Assembly: GCF_013032445.1 (NCBI RefSeq)
Contig: NZ_WQCA01000002.1
Coordinates: 124,001-188,000 of the forward strand
Origin: Ruegeria arenilitoris
GTDB lineage: Bacteria; Pseudomonadota; Alphaproteobacteria; Rhodobacterales; Rhodobacteraceae
Length of the DNA stretch: 64,000 bases
Direction: 5' to 3'
Of the stretch, positions 1 through 7,956 are shown piece by piece (positions within the stretch are counted from its first letter, which is position 1; each line of letters opens with the position of its first letter). The notes beneath the pieces were generated by a model. That model did not search any database, had not been told where the DNA came from, and worked only from the letters and a program-made list of their open reading frames with translations. A program made the translations under genes and the position numbers.

Positions 1-166
1 TCAACAGGTCCAGCACGCCACGACTGTCGGGGCCGCGGTCCACATAGTCCCCCAGAAACACAATGCGCGCATCTGGCCCGCCATCCTGTTCAATCAGGCG
101 CAGCGCGTGTTCCAGCATGCCAAGTTGACCGTGAATATCACCAACGGCGTAGATGGGGGAGGTCAT
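1..166 (-). CDS. Metallophosphoesterase (Ser/Thr phosphatase family), N-terminal part only
   Basis: The reverse strand reads from an ATG at 166 down to the window edge, giving about 55 residues. It begins with a GDIHG motif near residue 9 and has GDYVDRG near residue 39, the first two metal-ligand blocks of the calcineurin-like PPP phosphatase family. These enzymes use two metals to hydrolyse phosphoesters, usually phosphoprotein or diadenosine tetraphosphate. The C-terminal histidine ligands lie outside the window, so the substrate class cannot be judged. The gene reads in the same direction as serA and begins 118 bp downstream of the serA stop. Confidence 0.85.
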   Translation of the reverse strand, partial: MTSPIYAVGDIHGQLGMLEHALRLIEQDGGPDARIVFLGDYVDRGPDSRGVLDLL

Positions 167-283
167 GCAAAATCCTCGGGCAAAACGAATACCCTGCTTG
201 TGGCGCGTTTCAGGCCACCAGAAAAGAAAATACCCGCGCCTTGGGTGGCGCAGGTACGGATTGTCTCAGAAATTCAACACCGC

Positions 284-1879
284 TTAGGCGACATCGAACT
301 CCAACGGTTTGATCTGGGTGAACAGACCCGTCTCGGCCAGCTTGGCGCGGGCTTCAGCCGGGACCGGCTCGTCGACGTAAAGCAAAGCAATCGCTTCACC
401 ACCCGCTTCGGACCGACCGAGGGTAAAGTTCGCAATGTTGACACCATTGTCGCCCATAGTCTGACCCAGAGTACCGATGATGCCCGGCACGTCCTCGTTG
501 GTGGTGTAAAGCATATGCGCGCCGATTTCGGCATCGATATTGATGCCTTTGATCTGGATAAAGCGCGGCTTGCCGTCGCTGAACACCGTGCCACCGATGG
601 AACGTTCGCGCTTGGTAGTGACCACGGTGACCTTGATATAACCCTCAAACGCACCGGACTTGTCCTGATTGGTGGTCGAAATCTTGATACCACGTTCTTT
701 GGCAATGACCGGAGCCGAGACCATGTTCACCTCGGGGTTGAACTTCTTCATGATCCCCGCGACCACGGCGCAGTTCAACGCGGCCAGGTTCATCTCGGCG
801 GCCACACCGTCATAAAGAATGTTGATCGCCTGAACCGGCTCATCCGTCATCTGGCCGATGAAGCTGCCCAGATGACCGGCCAGCTTGATCCAGGGGCCCA
901 TGACCTTGGCCTCTTCGGCGGTTACGCTGGGCATGTTCAGTGCGTTTTCCACGGCACCCGTCAGCAGATAGTTCGAGATCTGCTCGGCCACCTGCAGCGC
1001 CACGTTTTCCTGCGCTTCCGTTGTCGCCGCGCCAAGGTGGGGCGTGCAGACCACGTTAGGCAGGTTGAACAGGACGTTTTCCTTGGCTGGTTCTTCGCTG
1101 AACACGTCAAAGGCCGCACCGGCAACACGACCGGATTGCAGCATCTCGGCCAATGCATCCTCATCGACCAGCCCACCGCGAGCACAGTTGATGATACGCA
1201 CGCCCGGCTTGGTTTTTTCCAGGTTCTCGCGGCTGAGGATATTACGGGTTTGATCGGTCAGCGGCACGTGTAAGGTGATGAAATCGGCACGCGCCAGCAG
1301 CTCGTCCAGCTCAACTTTCTCCACACCCATCTTGGCCGCCTTATCTTCGCCCAGAAAGGGATCATAGGCGATGACCTTCATTTTCAGGCCCAGCGCGCGT
1401 TCGCAGACGATGCCGCCGATGTTGCCGGCACCAATGACGCCGAGAGTCTTGTTGGTCAGCTCAATCCCCATGAACTTGGACTTTTCCCACTTGCCCGCAT
1501 GGGTCGAGGTGCTGGCCTCGGGGATTTGACGCGCTACGGCAAACATCATCGCAATCGCGTGTTCAGCGGTGGTGATCATGTTGCCAAAGGGCGTGTTCAT
1601 AACGATCACGCCTTTCTTGGACGCCGCGTCCTTGTCGACGTTATCTGTGCCGATCCCGGCGCGTCCGATGACCTTCAGGTTGTCGGCTTTCTCCAGCAGG
1701 GTCGGCGTGACCTTGGTGGCCGAGCGGATCGCAAGACCGTCATACTGACCGATCAGTTCGGCCAGCTTGTCCTTGTCCTTGCCCAGATCAGGCATGAAAT
1801 CCACGTCAATGCCGCGATCCCGGAAGATCTGCACGGCGGTTTCGCTGAGCTTGTCAGATACGAGTACTTTAGGGGCCAT
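284..1879 (-). CDS. serA: D-3-phosphoglycerate dehydrogenase
   Basis: This 531-residue protein is the long form of SerA. It catalyses the NAD-dependent oxidation of 3-phosphoglycerate to 3-phosphohydroxypyruvate, the first step of serine synthesis in the cytoplasm. The NAD-binding glycine motif GAGNIGG is at residues 150-156, and the catalytic triad of 2-hydroxyacid dehydrogenases is visible as R234 (NCARGG), E263 and H281 (TPHLGAAT). An intervening domain follows, and a C-terminal ACT domain (about residues 455-528) suggests serine feedback control. It lies 56 bp downstream of serC on the same strand, so the two are probably one transcript supplying consecutive steps. Length and motifs are typical. 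Confidence 0.97.
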   Translation of the reverse strand: MAPKVLVSDKLSETAVQIFRDRGIDVDFMPDLGKDKDKLAELIGQYDGLAIRSATKVTPTLLEKADNLKVIGRAGIGTDNVDKDAASKKGVIVMNTPFGNMITTAEHAIAMMFAVARQIPEASTSTHAGKWEKSKFMGIELTNKTLGVIGAGNIGGIVCERALGLKMKVIAYDPFLGEDKAAKMGVEKVELDELLARADFITLHVPLTDQTRNILSRENLEKTKPGVRIINCARGGLVDEDALAEMLQSGRVAGAAFDVFSEEPAKENVLFNLPNVVCTPHLGAATTEAQENVALQVAEQISNYLLTGAVENALNMPSVTAEEAKVMGPWIKLAGHLGSFIGQMTDEPVQAINILYDGVAAEMNLAALNCAVVAGIMKKFNPEVNMVSAPVIAKERGIKISTTNQDKSGAFEGYIKVTVVTTKRERSIGGTVFSDGKPRFIQIKGINIDAEIGAHMLYTTNEDVPGIIGTLGQTMGDNGVNIANFTLGRSEAGGEAIALLYVDEPVPAEARAKLAETGLFTQIKPLEFDVA

Positions 1880-1935
1880 ATCTCTGGTCCTTGAATTGTA
1901 TGGAGGGTCCGGGCCTTGGACGGCCCGGTGAAATG

Positions 1936-3090
1936 TCAGGCAGCTTCGGTTTGTGCCGCGATCTCGGCCTCAAAGGCCCAGGCGAGCCACGGCAGCATCG
2001 CCTCGATATCCGAGGTCTCGACCGTACCGCCGCACCAGATACGCAGACCCGCTGGCGCGTCGCGATAAGCACCGATGTCCAGCGCGATGTTCTCGACCTC
2101 AAGCCGCTTGGCCACGGCCTTGGCGAAAGTGGCGCCGTCCTGAATGCGCGGATCGGTGAATTTCAGGCAGACGGACGTGTTGGATTGCGTCGCCGCATCC
2201 TCGGCCAAATTGGCGATCCAGTCATTCTGCTCACAGAACGCATGTACCGCACCGGCATTGGCATCCGCACGGGCGATCAGCCCCTGCAGCCCGCCGACCG
2301 AGCGCGCCCAGTCCAGCGCGAACAGGTAATCTTCGACCGCCAGCATCGACGGCGTGTTGATCGTGGCACCGGTAAAGATGCCGTCAATCAGTTTGCCACC
2401 CTTGGTCAGGCGGAAAATCTTCGGCAGCGGCCAAGCGGGGGTGTAGCTTTCCAGCCGTTCCACCGCGCGGGGCGACAGTATCAGCATGCCGTGGGCCGCT
2501 TCGCCACCCAGCACTTTTTGCCAGCTGAAGGTGGTCACATCCAGCTTGTCCCAGGGCAGGTCCATCGCAAAAGCGGCGGAGGTCGCATCACAGATCGTCA
2601 GACCCTGACGGTCATCCGCGATCCAGTCGCCATTGGGAACCCGGACGCCCGAGGTGGTCCCGTTCCACGTAAACACAACGTCATTGGCGAAATCGACCGA
2701 GGCCAGATCCACGATCTGTCCATATTCGGCAGTTTTGACCTCAGCATCGATTTCCAGCTGCTTGACCACATCGGTCACCCAGCCTGAACCAAAGCTCTCC
2801 CACGCCAGCATCTCAACCTTGCGCTCGCCCAGCAGCGACCACAGAGCCATCTCAACCGCGCCGGTGTCCGAAGCGGGAACGATGCCGATCTTGTAATCTG
2901 CCGGAATGCCCAGCACCTCGCGCGTGCCTTCGATGGCCGCTTTCAGCTTGTCCTTGCCAACAGCAGCACGGTGCGACCGGCCCAGCGCAGCATCGGCCAG
3001 TTTGGACAGCTCAAATGTGGGGGGTTTGGCACAGGGGCCCGAGGAAAAACGCGGATTCGCCGGCCGCGTTGCCGGTTGTTCATTTGTCAT
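1936..3090 (-). CDS. serC: Phosphoserine aminotransferase
   Basis: SerC converts 3-phosphohydroxypyruvate and glutamate to 3-phosphoserine and 2-oxoglutarate with pyridoxal phosphate. The protein of 384 residues has the class V aminotransferase pattern: an early [11 protein letters not shown] substrate loop, and the PLP lysine in the segment [11 protein letters not shown], followed by GEAAHG. The open frame extends 60 codons further upstream to 3270, but that stretch is low-complexity arginine-rich and falls in the structured leader. The start chosen at 3090 begins just before the conserved domain, as in other alphaproteobacterial SerC proteins. It is the first gene of a serC-serA unit. Confidence 0.95.
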   Translation of the reverse strand: MTNEQPATRPANPRFSSGPCAKPPTFELSKLADAALGRSHRAAVGKDKLKAAIEGTREVLGIPADYKIGIVPASDTGAVEMALWSLLGERKVEMLAWESFGSGWVTDVVKQLEIDAEVKTAEYGQIVDLASVDFANDVVFTWNGTTSGVRVPNGDWIADDRQGLTICDATSAAFAMDLPWDKLDVTTFSWQKVLGGEAAHGMLILSPRAVERLESYTPAWPLPKIFRLTKGGKLIDGIFTGATINTPSMLAVEDYLFALDWARSVGGLQGLIARADANAGAVHAFCEQNDWIANLAEDAATQSNTSVCLKFTDPRIQDGATFAKAVAKRLEVENIALDIGAYRDAPAGLRIWCGGTVETSDIEAMLPWLAWAFEAEIAAQTEAA

Positions 3091-3150
3091 CTGTATTACC
3101 CTTCCAGATACACGCCCCTCGTTGGGGAGGGGTGTCCCACCGCAACACCT
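3091..3150 (-). promoter_or_regulatory. Structured serC leader with two mutually exclusive hairpins
   Basis: On the minus strand, immediately upstream of serC, the segment 3149-3131 can fold into a hairpin with a 5 bp GGTGT/ACACC stem. The same 3135-3131 bases can instead pair with 3110-3115 in a GC-rich hairpin (3135-3110, loop around 3121-3126). The two stems share bases, so they cannot form together, which is the usual layout of a regulatory leader. The position and architecture match what I recall of the serC leader RNA motif of Alphaproteobacteria (Rfam serC family). I could not run a covariance model, so this is a moderate call. Confidence 0.45.
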
Positions 3151-3375
3151 AGAAAGCCCGCCGCGGCGCAGCAAGCGGAAAAGACGCTTTGAATCCGGAA
3201 AACGACATTTTTGCCCGTGCCGTTCGCGGTCGCAAGTTTCCGATAGGCGAAAGGTTAACGGGTTTTTCATCCGACCCCGGATGTGTTTGACTGTTTTTTA
3301 GGCATTCATGCGTAATCCTCATCGGATTGCGCCCCATTCTCTTGAGGTCCACCGGCGAGCCGGTGAAAAGGTGCC

Positions 3376-3960
3376 ATGCCCGACGCCTTGACCATAGTTG
3401 TTGTAGAAGAAGACCGCGAACGCGCGATTGCCATTGTCGACGCGCTCAAGGCGTCCGGGTCCTATGATGTACATGTGATCGGCAATGTTTCGAGCCTGGC
3501 GCGCAAGATAGCGGCGTTGGTGCCGGATGTGGTGCTGATCGATATCGACAATCCCACCCGCGACATGCTTGAGGAACTGACGTTGGCCTCGGGTCCGTTG
3601 GAACGCCCGGTGGCGATGTTTGTGTCGGGTGCTGCGGGGGATCTGGCCTCGACCGCGATCGAGGCCGGGCTGTCGGCCTATGTGGTCGATGGAATGCAAC
3701 CCGACCGGCTGAAACCGGTTCTGGATGCCGCCATCGCCCGGTTTCAGATCGTCCGCCAGATGCGCCGCGAACTGGCCGAGACCAAACGCGCGCTGGAGGA
3801 ACGCAAGGTGATCGACCGCGCCAAAGGGTTGCTGATGAAGGCGCGCGGGGTGGAGGAAGAAGAGGCTTACGCCCTGTTGCGCAAGGCCGCCATGGATCAG
3901 GGCCGCCGCGTTGCCGACGTGGCCGAGGCGCTGGTCACCGCATCGGGGCTGCTGTCATGA
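3376..3960 (+). CDS. nasT: Nitrate/nitrite response antitermination regulator NasT (ANTAR protein)
   Basis: The 194-residue protein has an N-terminal receiver-like domain (residues 1-120; acidic cluster EED at 11-13 and a candidate acceptor D56) followed by a coiled segment and a C-terminal ANTAR RNA-binding domain (about 135-190, with the conserved IDRAKGLLM and AYALLRKAAM segments). In the known NasS/NasT system NasT binds a two-hairpin RNA in the leader of nitrate-assimilation operons and prevents termination, while nitrate-free NasS sequesters it. The stop overlaps the nasS start (ATGA at 3957), so the two partners are translationally coupled. A leader RNA target is visible downstream before nrtA. 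Confidence 0.93.
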   Translation: MPDALTIVVVEEDRERAIAIVDALKASGSYDVHVIGNVSSLARKIAALVPDVVLIDIDNPTRDMLEELTLASGPLERPVAMFVSGAAGDLASTAIEAGLSAYVVDGMQPDRLKPVLDAAIARFQIVRQMRRELAETKRALEERKVIDRAKGLLMKARGVEEEEAYALLRKAAMDQGRRVADVAEALVTASGLLS

Positions 3961-5129
3961 ATGCGGTCACCCTGCCCGTTGCCTATGTGCCTTTGGTCGA
4001 TGCCGCGCCTCTGATCGTGGCTCATGAGATGGGGCTGGCCCGCGCCGAAGGGGTTGAGCTGGAGTTGATCGCCGCACCCTCGTGGTCGTCGGTGCGTGAT
4101 ATGCTGGCCTTTGGCCGGGTGGATGCGGCGCATTTGCTGTCGCCCGTACCCGTCGCAATGGCCCTTGGGTTGGGCGGGGTGACGCAACCCTTGTCCGCGG
4201 TCTCGGTCCTGTCGGTGAACGGAGACGTCATCGGTGTCAGCCGTGCTTTGGAAATCCGCCTGCGCGAGATGGGCTATGGGTTCGACTTCCACGATCCGTT
4301 CAAGGCCGCCGCTGCACTGGCTTCGGTCGCAGATCGGCCTTTGGTTTTTGGCGTGCCCTTCCCCTTCTCGCTGCATGTGGAACTGCTGCATTGCTGGCTT
4401 GAGGCCACCGAATTGTCAGAGGTCGGTGTCGAAGTGCGCACCATTCCGCCACCATTGATGGCGCAGGCGCTGGCCGAAGGGGATGTGGATGCGTTCTGTG
4501 TGGGCGAGCCTTGGGGCTCGGTCGCGGTGGAATCGCAGGCTGGGGCATTGTTGCTACCCGGTCAGGCGATCTGGGCCTTTGCGCCGGAAAAAGTGCTGGC
4601 GGTACGCACCGAGTGGGCGGAAACCGAACCGCATCTGCTGGGCAAGTTGATGAGGGCCGTTTGGCGGGCAGGCCGCTGGCTGGGCCAGCCGGGCAGCCAA
4701 ACCGCCGCCGCCGAGATACTGGCGCGCGATGCTTACCTGAACTTGCCCTCGGAGTTGATTGATCGGGCCTTGTCGGGCCGGTTCACCATCTCGGGGCAGG
4801 CGGAACAGCGCGAAGTGCCGGGATTCCTCGAATTCCATGACGGGGCCGCGAATTTCCCATGGCGTAGTCAGGCCAAGTGGATCGCCCAGCGTCTGGCCAC
4901 ACGATACGGTCTGGACCCGCATCTGGCGCGAGCGCAGGCGGGCAGCGTGTTCCGCAGTGATATCTACCGCAATCAGCTGGCCGACATCGGGGCCGACCTG
5001 CCCGGCGCGTCTGAAAAACTCGAAGGCGCGATTCGGGAAACCACCCCCGTCGCCTCGCATAACGGGCAGCTGTCGCTGAAACGGGACGCGTTTCTGGATG
5101 GGCGCATTTTTGACCCACAGGATATCTGA
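3957..5129 (+). CDS. nasS: Nitrate sensor NasS (NrtA-like periplasmic-binding fold, no signal peptide)
   Basis: This 390-residue protein belongs to the CmpA/NrtA family of nitrate-binding proteins but has no signal peptide: the N terminus goes directly into the binding fold (LPVAYVPLVDAAPL). This marks it as a cytoplasmic sensor rather than a transporter subunit. Family features include the FGVPFPFSLH segment near residue 130 and GDVDAFCVGEPWG near residue 180. In characterised systems NasS binds nitrate or nitrite and releases NasT, which then antiterminates the structural operon. It overlaps nasT by 4 bp and is followed by the regulated leader at 5242-5356. Confidence 0.92.
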   Translation: MNAVTLPVAYVPLVDAAPLIVAHEMGLARAEGVELELIAAPSWSSVRDMLAFGRVDAAHLLSPVPVAMALGLGGVTQPLSAVSVLSVNGDVIGVSRALEIRLREMGYGFDFHDPFKAAAALASVADRPLVFGVPFPFSLHVELLHCWLEATELSEVGVEVRTIPPPLMAQALAEGDVDAFCVGEPWGSVAVESQAGALLLPGQAIWAFAPEKVLAVRTEWAETEPHLLGKLMRAVWRAGRWLGQPGSQTAAAEILARDAYLNLPSELIDRALSGRFTISGQAEQREVPGFLEFHDGAANFPWRSQAKWIAQRLATRYGLDPHLARAQAGSVFRSDIYRNQLADIGADLPGASEKLEGAIRETTPVASHNGQLSLKRDAFLDGRIFDPQDI

Positions 5130-5241
5130 CGCCCAAAAAATAGGCGGTCACCAGCGTCAAACAACGCAATCGCAGAAAATCACGCCGCATTGCAGCAAAA
5201 CTGCTTGAGCCGAGGCCGAGTTTCTCCGAACCTTGTCTCAA

Positions 5242-5309
5242 CGGCACGCAATGGCGTGTGTCGAGGAAATTCTTCCCAAAGTTTGGGATCGACTGAGCAA
5301 AGCCGCTCA
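5242..5309 (+). promoter_or_regulatory. ANTAR-responsive two-hairpin RNA (NasT target)
   Basis: Two hairpins with six-base loops sit in the leader of nrtA. P1 spans 5242-5263: an 8 bp stem (with G-U pairs) closes the loop AAUGGC at 5250-5255. P2 spans 5294-5309: stem UGAGC/GCUCA closes the loop AAAGCC at 5299-5304. Both loops have A at position 1 and G at position 4, the diagnostic bases of ANTAR-binding RNA. P2 uses bases 5299-5307, which also form the 5' half of the intrinsic terminator, so the two structures are mutually exclusive. The 30-base linker carries its own small palindrome (5274-5286). P1 can also pair as a 5 bp stem with a four-base loop. Confidence 0.85.
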
Positions 5310-5356
5310 CACTCTGACCACCTCCTCCCGGTCAGAGCGTGCAGCGGCTTTTTCTT
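5299..5356 (+). terminator. Leader terminator controlled by antitermination, before nrtA
   Basis: A long hairpin pairs AAAGCCGCT (5299-5307) with AGCGGCTTT (5343-5351), and continues inward as 5308-5319 with 5330-5341 with one mismatch. It is followed by a T-rich tract (TTTTTCTTTTT from 5349). Its position upstream of nrtA, downstream of nasS, and its overlap with hairpin P2 fit conditional termination relieved by NasT. Confidence 0.88.
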
Positions 5357-5401
5357 TTTCACCCCCGGTGACCCGGGATCATACACAAGGGACAGACCCA
5401 C

Positions 5402-6769
5402 ATGAAAAGATTGATTGCAGGCCTTGTCGCCAACACCGCCCTGATCAGCCCGGCGATGGCCGAGACGCTGGAACTGGAAAAAGACGAGCTGACCTTCGGC
5501 TTTATCAAACTGACCGACATGGCCCCTTTGGCCGTCGCTTATGAAAATGGCTACTTCCTGGATGAAGGCCTGTTCGTGACGCTCGAAGCACAGGCCAACT
5601 GGAAGGTTCTGCTGGACGGCGTGATCGACGGCCAGCTGGACGGCGCGCATATGCTGGCCGGTCAGCCTTTGGCCGCAACCATCGGCTATGGCACCGAGGC
5701 GCATATTGTCACCCCCTTCTCGATGGACCTGAACGGCAACGGCATCACCGTGTCGAACGAGATTTGGGAAGAGATGAAGCCGAACATCCCGGTGATGGAT
5801 GACGGTCGCCCGCAGCACCCGATCAGTGCCGAGGCGCTGGCCCCGGTCGTCGAAAAGTACAAATCCGAAGGCAAGCCGTTCAACATGGGCATGGTCTTTC
5901 CGGTCTCGACCCACAACTACGAACTCCGCTACTGGCTGGCTGCCGGTGGTCTGAACCCCGGATACTACAGCCCCGAAGACGTGACCGGCCAGATTGGCGC
6001 GGACGTGTTCCTGTCGGTCACCCCGCCGCCGCAGATGCCTGCGACTTTAGAAGCCGGCACCATCTATGGCTATTGCGTGGGTGAGCCGTGGAACCAGCAG
6101 GCCGTGTTTAAAGGCATCGGCGTGCCAGTGATCACCGATTATGAGCTGTGGAAGAACAACCCGGAAAAAGTCTTCGGCATCAACGCTGAGTTCGCCGAGC
6201 AGTACCCCAACACCACCCGCGCCGTGACCAAGGCTCTGATCCGGGCCGCGATCTGGCTGGACGAAAATGACAACGCCAACCGCCCGGCTGCGGTCGAGAT
6301 GCTGAGCCAGCCGGAATATGTGGGCGCTGATTACGACGTTATCGCAAACTCGATGACCGGGACGTTCGAATACGAAAAAGGCGACAAGCGCGAGGTGCCC
6401 GACTTCAACGTGTTCTTCCGCTATAACGCGACCTACCCGTTCTATTCTGACGCCATCTGGTACCTGACCCAGATGCGCCGCTGGGGCCAGATCGCCGAGC
6501 CGCAGACGGATGCGTGGTATGACGAGGTCGCCAAGTCAGTCTATCGCCCCGACATCTATCTGGACGCCGCTCGCATGCTGGTGGACGAAGGTCTGGCGAA
6601 CGAAGCCGACTTCCCCTGGGACAGCGATGGCTACAAAGCCCCGACGCCCGCCGAGGATATCATCGACGGCATTCCCTATGACGCCCGCCAGCCCAACGCC
6701 TACCTGCAAAGCCTGCCGATTGGCCTGAAAGGCGAGCAGGTTGTCATCGGCAGCGAAGTTCAGGGCTAA
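5402..6769 (+). CDS. nrtA: Nitrate ABC transporter substrate-binding protein
   Basis: The 455-residue protein has a Sec signal peptide (cleavage probably after PAMA, residue 20) and then the CmpA/NrtA fold, closely parallel to NasS upstream ([33 protein letters not shown] near residue 220; [10 protein letters not shown] near 355). It binds nitrate in the periplasm and passes it to the NrtB permease. It is the first structural gene after the NasT-controlled leader. The paralogy of nasS and nrtA, one cytoplasmic and one exported, is the normal arrangement of this system. It is followed by a GC-rich stem-loop before nrtB. Confidence 0.95.
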   Translation: MKRLIAGLVANTALISPAMAETLELEKDELTFGFIKLTDMAPLAVAYENGYFLDEGLFVTLEAQANWKVLLDGVIDGQLDGAHMLAGQPLAATIGYGTEAHIVTPFSMDLNGNGITVSNEIWEEMKPNIPVMDDGRPQHPISAEALAPVVEKYKSEGKPFNMGMVFPVSTHNYELRYWLAAGGLNPGYYSPEDVTGQIGADVFLSVTPPPQMPATLEAGTIYGYCVGEPWNQQAVFKGIGVPVITDYELWKNNPEKVFGINAEFAEQYPNTTRAVTKALIRAAIWLDENDNANRPAAVEMLSQPEYVGADYDVIANSMTGTFEYEKGDKREVPDFNVFFRYNATYPFYSDAIWYLTQMRRWGQIAEPQTDAWYDEVAKSVYRPDIYLDAARMLVDEGLANEADFPWDSDGYKAPTPAEDIIDGIPYDARQPNAYLQSLPIGLKGEQVVIGSEVQG

Positions 6770-6785
6770 CTCCCCTGCCTCCCGG

Positions 6786-6801
6786 CCCCGAGCGGTCGGG
6801 G
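6786..6801 (+). other. GC-rich intergenic stem-loop between nrtA and nrtB
   Basis: CCCCGA (6786-6791) pairs with TCGGGG (6796-6801) around the loop GCGG. There is no long T tract behind it, so it is more likely a transcript-stabilising or partially attenuating stem-loop that favours the binding-protein message than a full terminator. This is inference from position, common between binding-protein and permease genes. Confidence 0.5.
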
Positions 6802-6865
6802 GGCTTCCCTCTCACTCAGAATTCTACCCCCGCCCGGATCGCAACCCGGGCCAGGAGACCGCAAG

Positions 6866-7951
6866 ATGACAGCCATCGACCACGATACGCTATCCGCTGA
6901 TGCTGAACGCGAGGCCCGCAAGGCCCGTCTGTTCACCCGGATCAACGCCGCCGACAAATGGTTTCAGGTTCTGGGCCTATCCTGGATCACCCCGGTTCTG
7001 AAAGCCGCCGCAGGCGACAACCCCCGTACCCAGATGGGCGAGATTTGGCGTTTGCTGGCCGTGCCGCTGCTGGCCATCTGCGCGTTCCTGCTGCTGTGGG
7101 GCACGTTGGCGCCCAAGGTACAAACCTCGCTGGGCGCTGTTCCCGGACCGGCTCAGGTTTGGTCCGAGGCGGTCAGCCTGCATCAGGACGCTCAGGCCAA
7201 GGCTGCCAAGAAGGCCAAGTTCGAGGCGATGGTCGAAAAGCGGAACCAGAAATTCATCGACGCAGGCCAGCCCGAAAAGGTTAAAGAAGTCGCCTATACC
7301 GGCGCGCCGAGCTATTACAACCAGATCTGGACCTCGATCAAAACGGTCTTCTTCGGCTTTCTGATCGCCACCATCGTGGCCGTGCCGCTAGGCATCGCTG
7401 CGGGCCTGTCGCCCACCGCAAACGCCGCGCTGAACCCGCTGATCCAGATTTTCAAACCGGTCTCGCCGCTGGCCTGGCTGCCAATTGTCACCATGATCGT
7501 CTCGGCGGTGTACGTCACCAATGACGGCTGGTTCGCGAAATCCTTCCTGATTTCGGCCATTACCGTGACGCTGTGTTCACTGTGGCCGACGCTAATCAAC
7601 ACCTCGCTGGGTGTTGCATCCATCGACAAAGATCTGGTGAACGTGTCGAAGGTTCTGAAAATGAACACCTACACCAAGATCACCAAGCTGGTGCTGCCTT
7701 CGGCCCTGCCGCTGATCTTCACCGGTCTTCGCCTGTCGCTTGGCGTCGGCTGGATGGTTCTGATCGCCGCTGAAATGCTGGCGCAGAACCCCGGTCTGGG
7801 CAAGTTCGTCTGGGATGAATTCCAGAACGGCTCCTCCAGCTCACTCGCCAAGATCATGGTGGCTGTCTTCACCATCGGCATCATCGGCTTCCTGCTGGAT
7901 CGAGTGATGTACGCGCTGCAGTCCCTGTTCACCTTCTCGAACAACCGGTGA
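6866..7951 (+). CDS. nrtB: Nitrate ABC transporter permease
   Basis: This 361-residue integral membrane protein has a first membrane segment near residues 65-85, a soluble insert rich in lysine and alanine (about 105-145), and then a five-helix transporter core (about 150-350). The EAA-type loop that contacts the ATPase is visible as LIAAEMLAQNPGLGKFVWDEF (around residues 295-315). It belongs to the NtrB/SsuC family of BPD inner-membrane components. The N-terminal extension of about 60 residues is longer than in many NrtB proteins. Its stop overlaps or nearly touches the start of the ATPase gene. Confidence 0.93.
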   Translation: MTAIDHDTLSADAEREARKARLFTRINAADKWFQVLGLSWITPVLKAAAGDNPRTQMGEIWRLLAVPLLAICAFLLLWGTLAPKVQTSLGAVPGPAQVWSEAVSLHQDAQAKAAKKAKFEAMVEKRNQKFIDAGQPEKVKEVAYTGAPSYYNQIWTSIKTVFFGFLIATIVAVPLGIAAGLSPTANAALNPLIQIFKPVSPLAWLPIVTMIVSAVYVTNDGWFAKSFLISAITVTLCSLWPTLINTSLGVASIDKDLVNVSKVLKMNTYTKITKLVLPSALPLIFTGLRLSLGVGWMVLIAAEMLAQNPGLGKFVWDEFQNGSSSSLAKIMVAVFTIGIIGFLLDRVMYALQSLFTFSNNR

Positions 7952-7956
7952 TCGAT

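Noticed and set aside
3091-3270. N-terminal extension of SerC to 3270
   Set aside because: The 60 extra codons encode basic low-complexity sequence without similarity to SerC and fall in a structured leader.
5181-5196. Possible sigma-54 (-24/-12) promoter CAC...TTGCA before the nitrate leader
   Set aside because: The spacing is one base too long and the invariant GG at -24 is missing.
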